Shown here piece by piece: positions 1 to 12,300 of a stretch of 64,000 bases of DNA; positions within the stretch are counted from its first letter, which is position 1; every line of letters begins with the position of its first letter. The notes under the pieces are model-generated. The model was not told the DNA's origin and searched no databases. It was given only the letters and a program-made list of their open reading frames with translations. The stretch lies in the NCBI RefSeq assembly GCF_000224145.3, contig NC_020176.2, positions 4,865,462-4,929,461 on the forward strand, in the 5' to 3' direction. The position numbers were made by a program, and so were the translations under genes. The DNA is from Ciona intestinalis (Eukaryota > Chordata > Ascidiacea > Phlebobranchia > Cionidae).

Positions 1-7
1 AATTCCC

Positions 8-105
8 GTAGACAATTGTTAATTGTTTAAAACACGATCACGATATTTGAAAAATATGTCCTAAAGGTGTCCCATCTTCCCCCGTCCTACTATACCAAAA
101 GTATA
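8..105. mobile_element. MITE (AGTAGGGTGGGG family), right part
   Basis: This is the end of the ~190-bp MITE seen about 15 times in the window. The inner GTTAATTGTTTAAAACACGA motif is followed by GTGTCCCATCTTCCCCC and a CCTACTATA end. The left half lies outside the window. It sits downstream of the last visible TP53I13-like exon. Confidence 0.7.
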
Positions 106-407
106 TATTATATATATTGATATTTATTAATGGAATTGTTGAACCTAAGTTTAATACCCATGATATAAAACAACAATCCCCCATGCTTTACTTGTATTTA
201 AAAAATCATATTTACATAATAAACGTTTTCTTTTTCAAATACAATAGCAAAGATCAAGTTAAAATAATGAAAAAATTGGAATTATTAAAAAAATAATCGC
301 TAAATCAAGCAAAAGTAAAAACTACAACAGTAAAATGCCATGCATTATGCATATCAAGTTTTGTTTTCTCACGTCGTAAATATAATTGACATAACAATGA
401 AACTCAC

Positions 408-2786
408 CTCGGTGTTTTGGTTGAAGGATTATTCGCTTCGTTCGGTAATTCAGGAACTTTAATGGGTTGCTGTGAAAAATGTGGAATAACAAAGTTGGAA
501 ATGATGAAATGATATACGAGTGAGGTGAGGCATGTCATTGGATCTGAGATTTAGGCCAGGGTTAGCCCATTACCTCAACATTGTATATGCACATTCTATT
601 CTGTATGGGTGAGGACCTGAGATTTAGGCAGAGTTGGCCCATTACCCAACATTGAGTGGGCGAGTGTGCCCATCCTGCTCTGTAGCTGAGGTACCACAGC
701 AGAAAATAGTAGGCCTTCACCACAAACCAACATTAAGTTGAGTGCAATACAGCCAAAACAAAAGTGCTTACAGTAGGACCTTACCCATATAAAATACAGC
801 CTTAATAATAAGTTACTTTGAACAACAAGACTTACAATAACGGTAGGCTTCACGAGTTCACACGATGGCCCGTCCTCCGCACATGTTTGGCCCGGTTCGC
901 TTGGTTTGATTGACAGGTTAACAAGCGTGTAGTTTAAACTACCTTGTTCATCATCATGCGACTCCCCACCATACTGTATTGCATGGCGGACCCACGCTCG
1001 TACGTCACTCACATTAATCGACGACATTTGGTAAACGTTGCCGTAAGTTAAGACCGCAATCGGCTGAAACAAAGTTTTTTGAAACACCAACATCTACTTT
1101 ATAAGTAGTATTATAATAAAATTTTAAACCTGTCACGAAAAGTTATTTCGACAAGACGGGCAGGTAAAACTGTAAGAGATGACTTAAATATAATAAAATT
1201 GATATGCATATTTATGAAATGTGGGGCAGGGCTCTGACTGTAGTGTAGACTTCATGGCTGCCTAATGCCATTTAAAAAAACACAAAGATTTTTTTGAGAT
1301 TACAAAAAGATCTCTGCGATTACCTTGACCTTTAGACACAGAATCATGAAAAGTGTTGAATAAAATAACTGACATCAATATATTAGCTCAATGTGGGTTA
1401 TTTTATTGATGAAGCTACCGGTTTTAAGTGTGTATGAAAGGGGTCATGAAAGACTTGGAAACAAAAACACCTTCTGCTCATGGCTTTATTTCTGGTTACA
1501 AAGTGGTGAATAACAGAGTAAAACTGAAACAGGTATGAAAAACACCCACTTACGTGTTCCTTTGTTAGATTCTTATGCGCAGTAATTAGATGTTTCCATG
1601 TGCACGATGTTGCTACACATCGTAGTTGCTTCACCAATGCATCGGGTGTACATGGATGGTACATGAACACTACAGCGTTATGCTAAGAATATTAAGATTG
1701 TTGGATATTTATTTATATTTATAGTTATGATCGCAAAGATAAATCAAAAATTGTTTTGAAAGTTTTGACATTTTAATACTATCTAAATAGTAGATTTTAA
1801 TATATGTTGTTGTCGCAACCAAGCATATTATGTTCTATATTATGTGGGTAAGGTCCCACATTATGGCATGACCTGAGATTTAGGCCGGAGTTGGCCAATT
1901 ACCTCTTATCATATTAAAAGCCAAATGGTCTTCTGGCGAATTAAATTCAGGTTTATTAAACAATATTATCTTTTATAAAAAGAAACAATTCTTAAGTTTA
2001 AAAAAAATTACCCAAAAATTAAAAGTAAAGTAGCCTACTTAAAATAAACATATATATATATTGACTAAAGTAATTCTAAATATCTGTTGATGTAGAAATA
2101 CTAACCTCTAAATTATGAATATATTCACCAGGAGGTACGTATCTATGCTCGCCATACATTGCAAACAACTCACGATGGTCGCCCCTGTGTTTAATAAAAG
2201 TTGGTTTATTTGATCATGGTGGTAAAACTGAATAACATAACTACACCAATGCTATTTTCATTGTGGCATATGTGACCTTGAACAGGACACCTAAAGGGCA
2301 ATTGAATTGTCTAAATTATTAGTCATACATAAAAACAATCACCCTCAAAGTTAAGGTAACTTGTAAGCAGGCACAGGGTGTATGAAACAAAATGCTGTGG
2401 CATCAACTGTCGTTTTCCGGCCACCCCAGGAAAAAGCATTAAAATCATCTTTAAAAAATAAATCACCTGTTTGGAATTTCTCCTTTTGGATAGAATTGTT
2501 CTATTGGTTCCCCCATTGGAATATGCATCATCTGTTTAACACAAGCATGGTTATTGTTATAAGCTTATAGTGATATATACGGCACAAGGAATATAAAACA
2601 AAACATCCGTGTTATGCCACATAAAATGCAATTGAACGAAATAGAAAACAGAACTACATTAATAATACATTATTAACTTACAGGTACATCAGGGTACTGA
2701 GTTTTATTAACATCAGTGTTGTTCGTTAATTCCCATTTTCGTTCCTCCATACATTTCCAGTCAGATTCACCATGTATGTCAGTATC
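408..2786 (-). CDS. TP53I13: DUF3105 / TP53I13-like protein (partial, runs off left edge)
   Basis: Five minus-strand exons can be read: 2682-2786, about 2106-2186, 1554-1682, 836-1063 and 408-469; most have GT-AG borders. Together they give the DUF3105 pattern: YPDVP, then GDHRELFAMYGEHRYVPP, an IHNLE end joined to HNAVVFMYHPCTPD, then LVKQLRCVATSC, TAHKNLTKEH and PIAVLTYGN. DUF3105 is the conserved region of tumour-protein-p53-inducible protein 13, a poorly understood membrane or secreted protein. The last exon ends in phase 2, so more coding sequence lies beyond base 1. The join between the first two exons does not keep frame with the obvious splice sites (donor after CCT, acceptor before GGGCGACC), so a small exon, another acceptor or a base error is likely. 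A hydrophobic first exon may start near 3254 but is not proven. The family call is good; orthology to TP53I13 is inferred. Confidence 0.62.
530..800. repeat. Dispersed 'GTGAGGTCC..GATTTAGGCC' repeat, two copies
   Basis: Two diverged copies of a repeat containing TGAGATTTAGGCC, GTTGGCCCATTACC and ATGGGTGAGG. Relatives occur near 1850-1910, 14350-14440, 22195-22260, 27230-27290, 34130-34225, 45840-46010 and 49505-49590. I see no coding capacity and cannot classify it. Confidence 0.5.
2325..2430 (+). mobile_element. SINE tail fragment
   Basis: Shows the tail order of the local SINE: AATCACCCTCAAAGTTA, GGTAACTTGTAAGCAGG, GGTGTATGAAACA and a CTGTCGTT element. There is no tRNA-like head. It lies in an intron of the DUF3105 gene. 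Confidence 0.5.
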
Positions 2787-3259
2787 CTATAAACACAACT
2801 TCATTAAGACATAAAATATTTATGTCATTATTGGGTGCTAATAAAAAATCCACAAGCAACTTCATAAAGCCATTACTTTTAAGTTTAACCTCTATTAACC
2901 TCCAACTTAATTGCTTTTTTTGTCTCTTGTCTTTTCCAGTAAAACGCAAAAGAAGGAATAAACAATACATTACTACCCAATATTAACAGTTGAAAGTAAA
3001 ATATGAAACACAGTTTAACCGAAATAATTAAAACGAGGATATAAATAACCAAACTTAAAACACTCACAAATTTAAACAACAAATTCACCTTTATCTCTTG
3101 TCCGTTTGTTTGCTTCAATAATATTGAAAACATGAACAACCAAACGGTCAAAATCATGTTGATATACAACATAATATCGAATAGTTTTCCAGCCAGAAGT
3201 GAAAAACTTTAAAAATACAAAACCAAGAAAGAAAACTTCTAAAACAAGGGACATCCCCG

Positions 3260-4660
3260 TTTAACAAAGACGTGTTCTTGGTCATAAAAATAGTAAATGA
3301 ACTTTTTAGGGAGTTTTAATACTAAATATCTTTTTTTGCATAATATCTATTATAGTTAATTTGCACTCTTTAAAGTTAAGTTATATTTTTTAGAATAAAT
3401 AACTTAAATCTTTAGCACACATAAGCGAACTGTATAAGTTCAAACACTAAACTAGCACACGTATAGATCAGAGTCCGTATATAAACATGTTAATATACGG
3501 AATCTGGTATAGATCAGTCGTTACTTAAACAAATTTATATAAGGTTTCAGGTACATTGAATAAATGTTACTTGCTTTAAGTACAAACACTCTGACATAAA
3601 AGTGAATACAACCGTTTTCTATTGGACTTTTGAAAACATAAAAAAGAACAGAAAAAGATTCGATTCATGAACATTGACGTCAGTTGTGACGTAGTTTACG
3701 TTAGCAATAGATAGTCGAAGAATATGTGTAAGTAAGACTCATCAACGAATGACTAAATGAATGCAACTTATTAATACATGCACCTCGTGTCCGCTTACAA
3801 GTTACCATGTATGTAACTTTGTGGGTGATTTTTTTAAAGTAAGGCTGACAATTTGGACAACCCATTAGTAATCACTAGATTGGAGCAATTGCCGTTAAGT
3901 GACTTACCCAAAACACATATACGCCGAGCAATAACGGGAAAAATATTAAAACAATTACGAAAATATCGGTTGAAAATCATAGGACTAAAAGTGAATGACG
4001 AAAGGTAAACCACATACGAATAAAACGCGTGATGTTTCCCACTACCTGAGATCGTTACACGGTCGAGTAACCATGAATAGGTAAGGTGTATTGTGCCTGG
4101 TCATGTTCTGTTTATAGTGCAGTAAAGTCGATAAGAAAATGGGGCAAAGAAAAATAAAGAAGAATTAAAGTAAATATGAGTCGCGCCATCGCTTTATATT
4201 AACGTAAGATTGGGTTTATGACACTTTTCAATGAAAAACTGTAAACTTTTACGAGGAACTTTACGACTGTTTTACTTGGTAGCTTAGCTGTTGTGTTGTT
4301 GCCATGCGAAGGAATGTTTTGATGTAAGTTTGACTAAGTAGTACAAAGGCACCCGGACTGATATGAGCATCAAATGTATAGGAATTAGTAAAAGTCAAGG
4401 TAAATCTAACAAACTTTCACTCAGTAATTAATTTCTAATCTGAGTTTGAAGTGTCTCACGCACTTGCCAGAACGTCGTTTCGGTAAACTTAAACTACATT
4501 TTCCAGCTGACACACAAATATTGTGTCATCTATAATATTTTTGTTGGTACGTTAGTACTAAAACTGACCAGACAATTCATGTTTCACGAACTTTCTTTTT
4601 TATCCTGTTTTAGGAGCGGCATTTATAGAATTGTTTATAGACCCCTGTGTTAACATGGTT
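3260..4660. other. Intergenic region between two divergent genes
   Basis: Region between the minus-strand DUF3105 gene and the plus-strand PPxY gene. It holds a SINE fragment on the minus strand (about 3780-3930: CAAGTTACCATGTATGTAAC, then GACAACCCATTAGTAA and GGAGCAATTGCCGTTAAGTG). Near 3675-3705 a TTGACGTCAG site is followed by TGTGACGTAG, resembling CREB/ATF sites. A good 3' splice acceptor (TTTTAG before GAGCGGC, about 4613) suggests the next gene has a 5' UTR intron or a trans-splice site. No ORF here looks coding. Confidence 0.5.
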
Positions 4661-4668
4661 TAGTTGAA

Positions 4669-5148
4669 ATGCCTCGACATCGAAGAGGACGCCGCCGTGG
4701 TAGGATACACAACTGTAATCATAAGAACATTGTACAGAATCATTTCAGCTCGTTTGTATTTTTCTTGTTCCTAATGGCAATCACGGTCTCCTTATTAGCG
4801 TCAGGTGTAACCAGAGGATCTCCGAACACAAGCTTCTACGTTGGCATCGGTTTTATGGTTATGATGGTCAGCTTTGGAAGTTATTTTTCGTATCAGGTTT
4901 GCTTTCCCAAACAGGAAACTCAAGTTCATACTCATCCAACTGAGATCTTAGCTACGGTGTCCTTGACTGTCAATCAACGCAGAAGCAGAGGCAGAAACTT
5001 CATCGCACCCACCCCACCCCCTAGTTACAGCCAATTCCATGTACATAGTGTCGATCCACCGGCGTATTCTACATACCAAGCCCACAGCATTACCAACGCT
5101 TCTTCGCCCCCGCCGCCAAAGTATGAAGACGTTGTCCAACTAGCGTGA
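4669..5148 (+). CDS. Small two-TM protein with three PPxY motifs
   Basis: Intact 159-residue ORF in one exon. The N-terminus is strongly basic (Arg-rich, residues 2-12). Two hydrophobic segments follow, about 27-46 and 55-77, then a cytosolic-looking tail with PPSY (117-120), PPAY (130-133) and PPKY (149-152, followed by EDVV). PPxY motifs bind WW domains, typically of NEDD4-family ubiquitin ligases or YAP, so a membrane-anchored WW-ligand or ligase adaptor is a reasonable inference; the layout recalls NDFIP, WBP1/VOPP1 and TMEM171-like proteins, but I recognise no clear homologue. The basic N-terminus before TM1 suggests both ends are cytosolic. A splice acceptor 55 bases upstream supports a non-coding first exon or spliced leader. 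Coding is likely because of the ordered motifs; function is inferred. Confidence 0.7.
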   Translation: MPRHRRGRRRGRIHNCNHKNIVQNHFSSFVFFLFLMAITVSLLASGVTRGSPNTSFYVGIGFMVMMVSFGSYFSYQVCFPKQETQVHTHPTEILATVSLTVNQRRSRGRNFIAPTPPPSYSQFHVHSVDPPAYSTYQAHSITNASSPPPPKYEDVVQLA

Positions 5149-6354
5149 TTTTTTATACAAGAGTTTATAAAAGTTTTACGTCACTGTGATTACGTCATTT
5201 TTACCATTATGTTGCATACATCGTAGATTTATTGCTCAAGTTGTTGTTACATCGCGTATTAATATACACAGTACCTTGTAATTGCATTCATATGGTAATA
5301 CAGGTAACATACTAAGCCGCGATACGTTTTTGACGTAGCTTTACCTATTTTTTTACGTCGCACGATCTATTTCACATACTAACATTGTATAACTGGTTGA
5401 TTCTGCCTTGTGTAATGTGGAGAAAAAGAAAAGTCAGAACGTTTTTATGTTATTGCAAATTTTAAAGCACCAAATAATGTAACAAAATGTGTTAATACTG
5501 TTTCTATGAAACAACCAGAGCGTGTAATTAGGTGGTTCCCCATTCAGGTTGCCAGAGCAAACAAGAGACGCTATTTTGTTGTTTTTGATTTTTTGATCTT
5601 CTTTTTAACTTAATTTTTTACCGTTGAGAATGTGTACAAAATACATTGTGTGTTTATACTATTTTTAACCATTACACAAAGTACTACGATAGTTTGTACC
5701 CTAGTTTTTGTTGTCTAAACACGGTGATTTAGTGCAGAAAAAGTATAATAATATTATATTATTGAGTGAAGTATACGCCATGTTTAATGCGATGAAATAT
5801 TAGATTCAGTTTCAAAAACTGTATAGTAATTTTAACTGAATTTCTTATTTTACTATTAATGTTTGTAAGGGTTAAGAATTCTCAGTATATTCAGTCTTTT
5901 AATATGAAGTTGCATTTATGTTTACACAAGTTTACAGTTACAGTATTATAACACAACCTCTTACACACCATGAAAACACTACAATATAATACATGTCACA
6001 AACACTGTAATTACTATTCTCTCACAGTAGATTGTATACCAAGGAAAGTTTCCAGATTAAATTGCTTTACAACAAGAGTTTTAAAACAATAAACAAAAGC
6101 AATTCCTTTGCTAGTGAAGAATATTCCCCCCCCCCACCCTATTTGCTAACCACTAAGTGGTTAGCAAATAAGGTGGGGGGAAGACTCTTCACTAGCACCG
6201 CAATACTTCTGTATTGACCAAGCTTCTTAATAATCAAGATTCTTACAGAAGCAAGGCTGTAGTTATTCAAAAACAAAACATTTTTAGCTCGGTTAATTCT
6301 TTACTGATCAACTGGAATAAAGGGAAATATTGTAACTGAGTAAACTAGCCAAGG
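5149..6354. other. 3' UTR / intergenic, with a long palindrome
   Basis: AT-rich, no convincing ORF. The first part is probably 3' UTR of the PPxY gene. The palindrome at 6110-6196 is listed separately. The last bases lead into the first coding exon of the MAP3K19-like gene. Confidence 0.4.
6110..6196. repeat. Near-perfect 87-bp palindrome
   Basis: The left arm begins GCTAGTGAAGA, then a C-run and ACCCTATTTGCTAACCACT. The right arm mirrors it as AGTGGTTAGCAAATAAGGT, a G-run and TCTTCACTAGC. The centre is one A near 6155. Arms of about 43 bases differ only at a few bases and in the length of the C/G run. It could fold as a hairpin or cruciform. It may be a tiny foldback element or a recent inverted duplication; no target-site duplication was identified. 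Confidence 0.85.
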
Positions 6355-9300
6355 ATGAAGATACTGCCTCAATGTAAAAACAATATGGAGCCCGAAATTG
6401 AGGAAACGAATAAGGATAATATGAAAAGGTATGTAATAGGGCAGGGCTGTATATTTAATACAAGTAGTATGTATGGTGTATTTTTTGTGTAATAAAGGGT
6501 TTTTAATGTCTGATTAGATAATAAACGGGTGGGTATTGCTTCTGTACAAAGCTATATTGTGTAATTGTAATCGTTTTTAAAATAAAATTAAAGTGTCATT
6601 TTAATACTTTATTATATAAAAATATCACACGGTTTTTTGATTTTCATTGCATGACATTTAAACTTTTAGTAAAACCTAGGTCTGAATTTATAGTTAAACT
6701 TCCCAAACCTTGTTACAAAATCTTAAGTATTCCGAGCTTACTGGAACGATTAAAAAAAACATTTATTGAGCTACCAGAAATCCATTCTGGGTGCTGAATG
6801 AATGTTTGAAGTGTATAGTTGTTACAAGACACTTTAAACTTAGATTGGAATAAATTTAATTGCTTTGTTATTTGAATCAACTTATAGTCCCACAATCTCT
6901 GGTCATAAAAATCCAGTCCTAGTAAAACGCAGCAATAAAATCCATTAAATCTATTATGTATTCATTAATAACTTCTTGTGCAATCAAACCATACACAAGT
7001 CTTTGTATTGACCAAGCAAACACGGTGTGTGGGGCAAACACATGGTAGTTGAAGTGAGTAATTAAACATCAACTTCTAGTTACAAAGAACCAACCAAAAG
7101 ATTGGAAAGCGAATACAAAACAGAGATCGACCAAAACTTGGTGCAGATTCCGATCGTGCAACCGACATCAGACAACAAATTCTTTCAAACAAGGTGAGCA
7201 GGTCGTTATCAGTTATCACATATGGTATAGATTTTTAAAAGTAAAGGAATTGCTAGCTTTAAAACTGTTATCGAACCTTTTAAACTGAAATGTAAAAAGT
7301 AATTGATTTATCTGTACATTTTTATAAATATATATATAATTTTTTTAATTAAGTTGATTAAATATTACTCTTGTTCTTGTTTTGCTTGTCAAAGCAATGC
7401 TCTATATTCTATATCACTTTATGTTAACAGAATGCAACCAGTTCGTCATGAAGTTGAACAAACACCTGGTCGCACGAGGGCGCTATCCACCCCGGACATT
7501 ATCGTTACTGAAGGATCAACTTTGTCAAAGTTTGCTCTTAATTTAAGTTCTAAGGTGAGACACATATGTGTGTTTAAACTTGAAGGGTGTGATGACATAT
7601 TGTTCTCATACAACAGTCATTATAACACGGATGTACTGTTTATACGCAGTACCTGTTTTCTTTCTGTGTGCAAAAATAATAAAAAACCTGAAAAATTATC
7701 CATAGCATTTGACTGACAGGTACAGTTGATTGACAGGTAACTTTTATTTCCAGTCCTCCACCAACTTATCCACCCCCCGCAGTAGAAGGAAGATTCCACC
7801 ACGGATCAAGAAAGGGAAACTAAGGTCGATGAGTTCGCCGGATCTACAATCTCAGTATGAACCATGTAAGTTGGTGGGGGGTGTTAGTGGTGTATATTCT
7901 TGTATCTGCTAAAGTTAGTTAGTGGGGAAGTCAGTATTGGTTGTTCTTTGGTTGGCCGACTATAATTTAGTTTGTGTATTTTTACATTTAGTTGGCTGAC
8001 TAAATATCTTTGCATTACTTATTACGGAAGTTATTTGTTATAATCTGCCAACTAAATTTTAGTCACTCAAAAAAAACATCGAACTTAGAGAAGTGACTAG
8101 TTTAGTTAGTAAACAAGAATGCCACCCCATAACAGCAACCATGAGGTCTTATTTTCAGCTTTAGATCTTTACGTTTGTAAAACTGTGATTTTTTTAGATT
8201 TTCACAAACTACTCAATGTAGGTTAGCGTGCGTGTCAGTATGTGACCTTGACTCTAATCCTGATACAACAATTGTATCTTTTATTTTCAATCTTAAATAT
8301 ATTCCTTACAGCTTTAGATCGCCTCCTCTCCATGGACGACCCGGTTGAAGGACGAACGCAAACCCCCAACCGGATCCTACTCCCCAAGATGGAAGAAAAC
8401 CCAAACATTGGGTAAGAAATAATATATTTTAATATATTTCTAATCTTTTAATACATTTAGCATTATAAAATTATATTAATAAAGGTCTTTTTTTGTGGAG
8501 GAAACCCTAACATTTGGAGCTATTACAGAATATTGCACAAAATTTATTCTTGTTTTAAATCTGAGCCATTCTGGTACCATAAGTGTTAAAATAATGAAAT
8601 AGATATAACTTGAAGAAACATAACCAACCAATATGTTGTTTCAGTTTAACTTTACAATCCATATCCCGATCTTCCACCCCTTATTTTGACAAGGATCCTT
8701 TGCTGGATGTTGAAACACCAAGAAGAAGTAAGTTAGTTGCTTGTGTTGGTGTTAATTGACTTACGTCACTTTATCTAAACTTTTCAGTCATAAAAAAAAA
8801 CAATCACCCACAAAGTTACTTTGGTAACTTACAAATTACCCTTTTGTAAGAGGTGTATGAAATATAATAACTGTGTTATAGCGACTATCGTTGCCCCAGC
8901 ACACGAGAATAAATAAGTAGCATACGGGGTAACTTGTAAGCGGGCATGCGGTTTATGAAACAGAACACCCATGTTATAACGACCGTCACTGTTCATAATT
9001 TTTATTAGGTTATGAATTAAACCACTTTATCTAACAGACCCGACCCCGACATACCCCAACCGCCACTGCATGCTCACACCTCGTAAATCTTTGTCCTCTA
9101 TTAAACTTGACCCACTGGGTGATAAGAAGGACCCACCATCCTCCCCATATAAGAGCCGTACCCGCCATTATAACGGCTCCCTCCCCCAAACCCCTATACC
9201 AGGCCTGGGGTCAAGGACACCCTTGGAGCCAGTGAGGGAGGGTACAGAAAGATCCACATCATCCCAGATCATCAAAGATGGGGGAAGTGATCACCCTTCC

Positions 9301-12300
9301 TCTCCTCCTCAAGAGCGGAAGCAGCAGTTCTTCTCATGGGTCTTATAAGAAGAAGAAAAAAGATAAAACCTCGCATCCAGTTGATGGAGCAGTAGTTGGG
9401 AGTGTTCTCACATCAGGGATTTCCCCTCCCCTTGTGGATAATACTGACCATGTAGACCCAACAAGGAAAGTGATCGATTTTGAAAGTCTTGCAACTAAAG
9501 TTTCAGATGAAGTTGATGGTATGTATCGTTTCAATGCTGAGCCTAACGTGCCCGAAAATCGATTGAAAGTTAAGAACAAAAGCAGGTCGTCGGCGTCTGC
9601 TGTTCTTGTTCCCGCACTTAGGGTGGAGAGATTTCAGCGGAAGAAATTATCGCAAAGTGCAACACCCAGAGTTGGAGTGAATGATCGGGTTATGGGGGTT
9701 GGGATGAAACTGGATGAAAAACCAAAAGATATTTATCCCTTTGTTGGAAAGGAAAGTTTGTTAAATAAAATGGAGAGTTTAACACCGGATATTGGAAGGA
9801 AAGAAATGGTTTCTGTAGCTCGTAATAATGTGGATTTCTACTTGCCCAAGGAGAATGAACAAGAAGAAAATAAAGATTTAAAACGGAAACATAAAACAGT
9901 TGAATCTGAAGTGGTTTCTGTTAATAAACAGAATAATAAAGACGGTTTGAAAACAAAGGGGCAAGAAATAGATCCACAGAAACCAGAGATACAAATATTG
10001 TCCTCAGTGCCGGAGAAAGTTGATAAACCATCGTCGATTAATTTGTTTGTACCTGAGCAGGATGACGCGGTAAAAATAACAGTAACACTGACTGATGACG
10101 TGGATTCGAAAAGCGAGGCAAAGCTAGTTGGGGTGGGGAGAACCAAAACTAAGGTTTTGTCGGCGAAAGCAGCTGAAGCAACCAACAGGTTGTATAAATC
10201 TAATGATGGAAAATCAAAGGTGGATTTGAAGGGAGAGAAAAAGGTAGTGAAGTCAAGTAAAGCAAAGTTGAAACCAGCAGATAAAAGTAAAGAACGAAAA
10301 AGCAGCGCTACGGCAAAATTTGGTACAAAGAAATTAAAAGGAAATAAAAATCAGAATTTAAACACGAAAAAGAAAAGAAAAGGAGTTTTATCCGAAGGGG
10401 TTGTGATTGCAACAGATGAGACAATGCGTGAATATAAACAAGATGATACGAAGGATTCTAAAATTGTGAAACAAAACAGTGAGGATCAAATTATAGCGGG
10501 GGAAGTATCGGACACAATGGAAAATAATTCCTCAATCTTGTCGCCAACAAAAGATGTTTCAAACAATGCTGACGAGCTTTTGTTTGAGGGAGAGTTTATT
10601 GAAACAGCAGCGGAGATTGATGTTAAGACACAACGCTGCTTGTCACGATTCAGCAACATGGGGCCTTCTCATAGTGACTACATCGCCGCAAATAACATTG
10701 TTGCCACAACACCAATAATAGTTGAAGCATATCCTGTTCTTGACGATCACAAACAACTTTTACAAAGAGTTTCGGAAACGAAGACTGTCGTTCATCCTCG
10801 CAGGGCCAAAACTGCATTTGAAAAACATAAACCAAATAAATTAAAATCAAAAACAAAAGCGAATGAAACCAATAAACGAAAAGTTACTCGTGCAAAATCT
10901 GCTGGACTTTCTGTTGAGAAAAGAAACAAAAATCAAAAAAATGAAAATTTAAAAACTTCATATGATTTTGAAAATTTTGATTCAACCAAACAAGCTTTGA
11001 TATCTGGGCAGACATGGCATGTTGTGGTTGACAAGAATGAAACTGGAGATCATATTATTGTGAATGGAGACAATGGAATAGATGCACGTGATGAATCACC
11101 ATTGTTGCACAACAATGGGGCAATCCACGAGCGTAAATTAAGTCCGATCCCAGAAACTTCTTTGTCTTCAATGGATAAAGATAAACTCCTGATGATGCAA
11201 GAAAATATTCAGAAGTTAAACAACGACAACAATAATAATAACATTGCTACATGTAACAATGATTATGTTGATGTAATAATTGATGATAATGAGGCAGCTA
11301 TGACATCACAAAGGGCAGATAGTGTGATGTCAAATATAATTCTCGCTAACCCAGTCACAACCCCTATGTCTTCAGCTGGAACACCAGTGTTGTCCAAGAC
11401 CGGCGACGCTTGGTGTAACTGCAATGCTGAAGTATTGGGGAAAAGTGAGAATGTGTTTACATTTGGAAACACTGAAAATAGTGTTTTTGTGCATGGAAAC
11501 ACTGAAAATAATGAGCTTTTAAATAATGACGCTGAATATAAAGAGTTTTTAAATGGAACCACTGGAAATGATCAGTTTTTAAATGGAACCACTGGGAACA
11601 AAAATGTGAATGGCAACACTGGGTTTCAATTTCATCCAGATGAGAATGCAGGAAAAGATGAATCGGAAGATCAGATCTTTCGGAGTCTGGATGCGAGCCA
11701 GGAGATCCAGGAAGATCAAGATGAGTTCTTCGTTGAGTTGAGCAATTGTTACGATGGGGATGATGAGACAGAGGTGGGAAGTGATGTTGGAAGCGATGGT
11801 GGGAGCAGTGAAGAGTCTTTTGATGAGTTGGAGGACTTTAAGAGGAAAATGCTTGCTCCAAGGTCGGAGCTGGATGCTCACATCCTCCATAGAGCATCAG
11901 AAGACGAGGAAAGTGATGAAGAAGATTGTGAGGGCGGTGGTGGGCTGGTCCTCCAGGGTGAAGGGAGTCTTGTGGATCTGGGGGGTCCTGGAGAAAGGCA
12001 AGAGGGAATGAAGATTGTTCCAAAATACGATGTTTTATTTGATAATAATGCAGAAGATGTTGGAGGAAATGAGTGTTCGGGGAATGTTGCGAAATATAAT
12101 GTTTTGTTCGAGGAGAAAAATTTAGAAGTTGGAAATATTGAGATGTGTCCGGAGGATGGGGGTGGGAATAAAGATGAGGATGAAGAAGAGGCCTTAGATT
12201 GCTCCCAGGAGAGTCCAGGAGCATCAGATGATAATGGGGATCTAAGTGATGACGACACAATATGTGATGAAGATCAAGGGATGAGGAAGGACCATCTTCA

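Noticed and set aside
2885-3254. Overlapping hydrophobic minus-strand ORFs as first exons of the DUF3105 gene
   Set aside because: AT-rich sequence gives hydrophobic peptides by chance; no donor in phase with the exon at 2682-2786 could be fixed, so mentioned only as a possibility.
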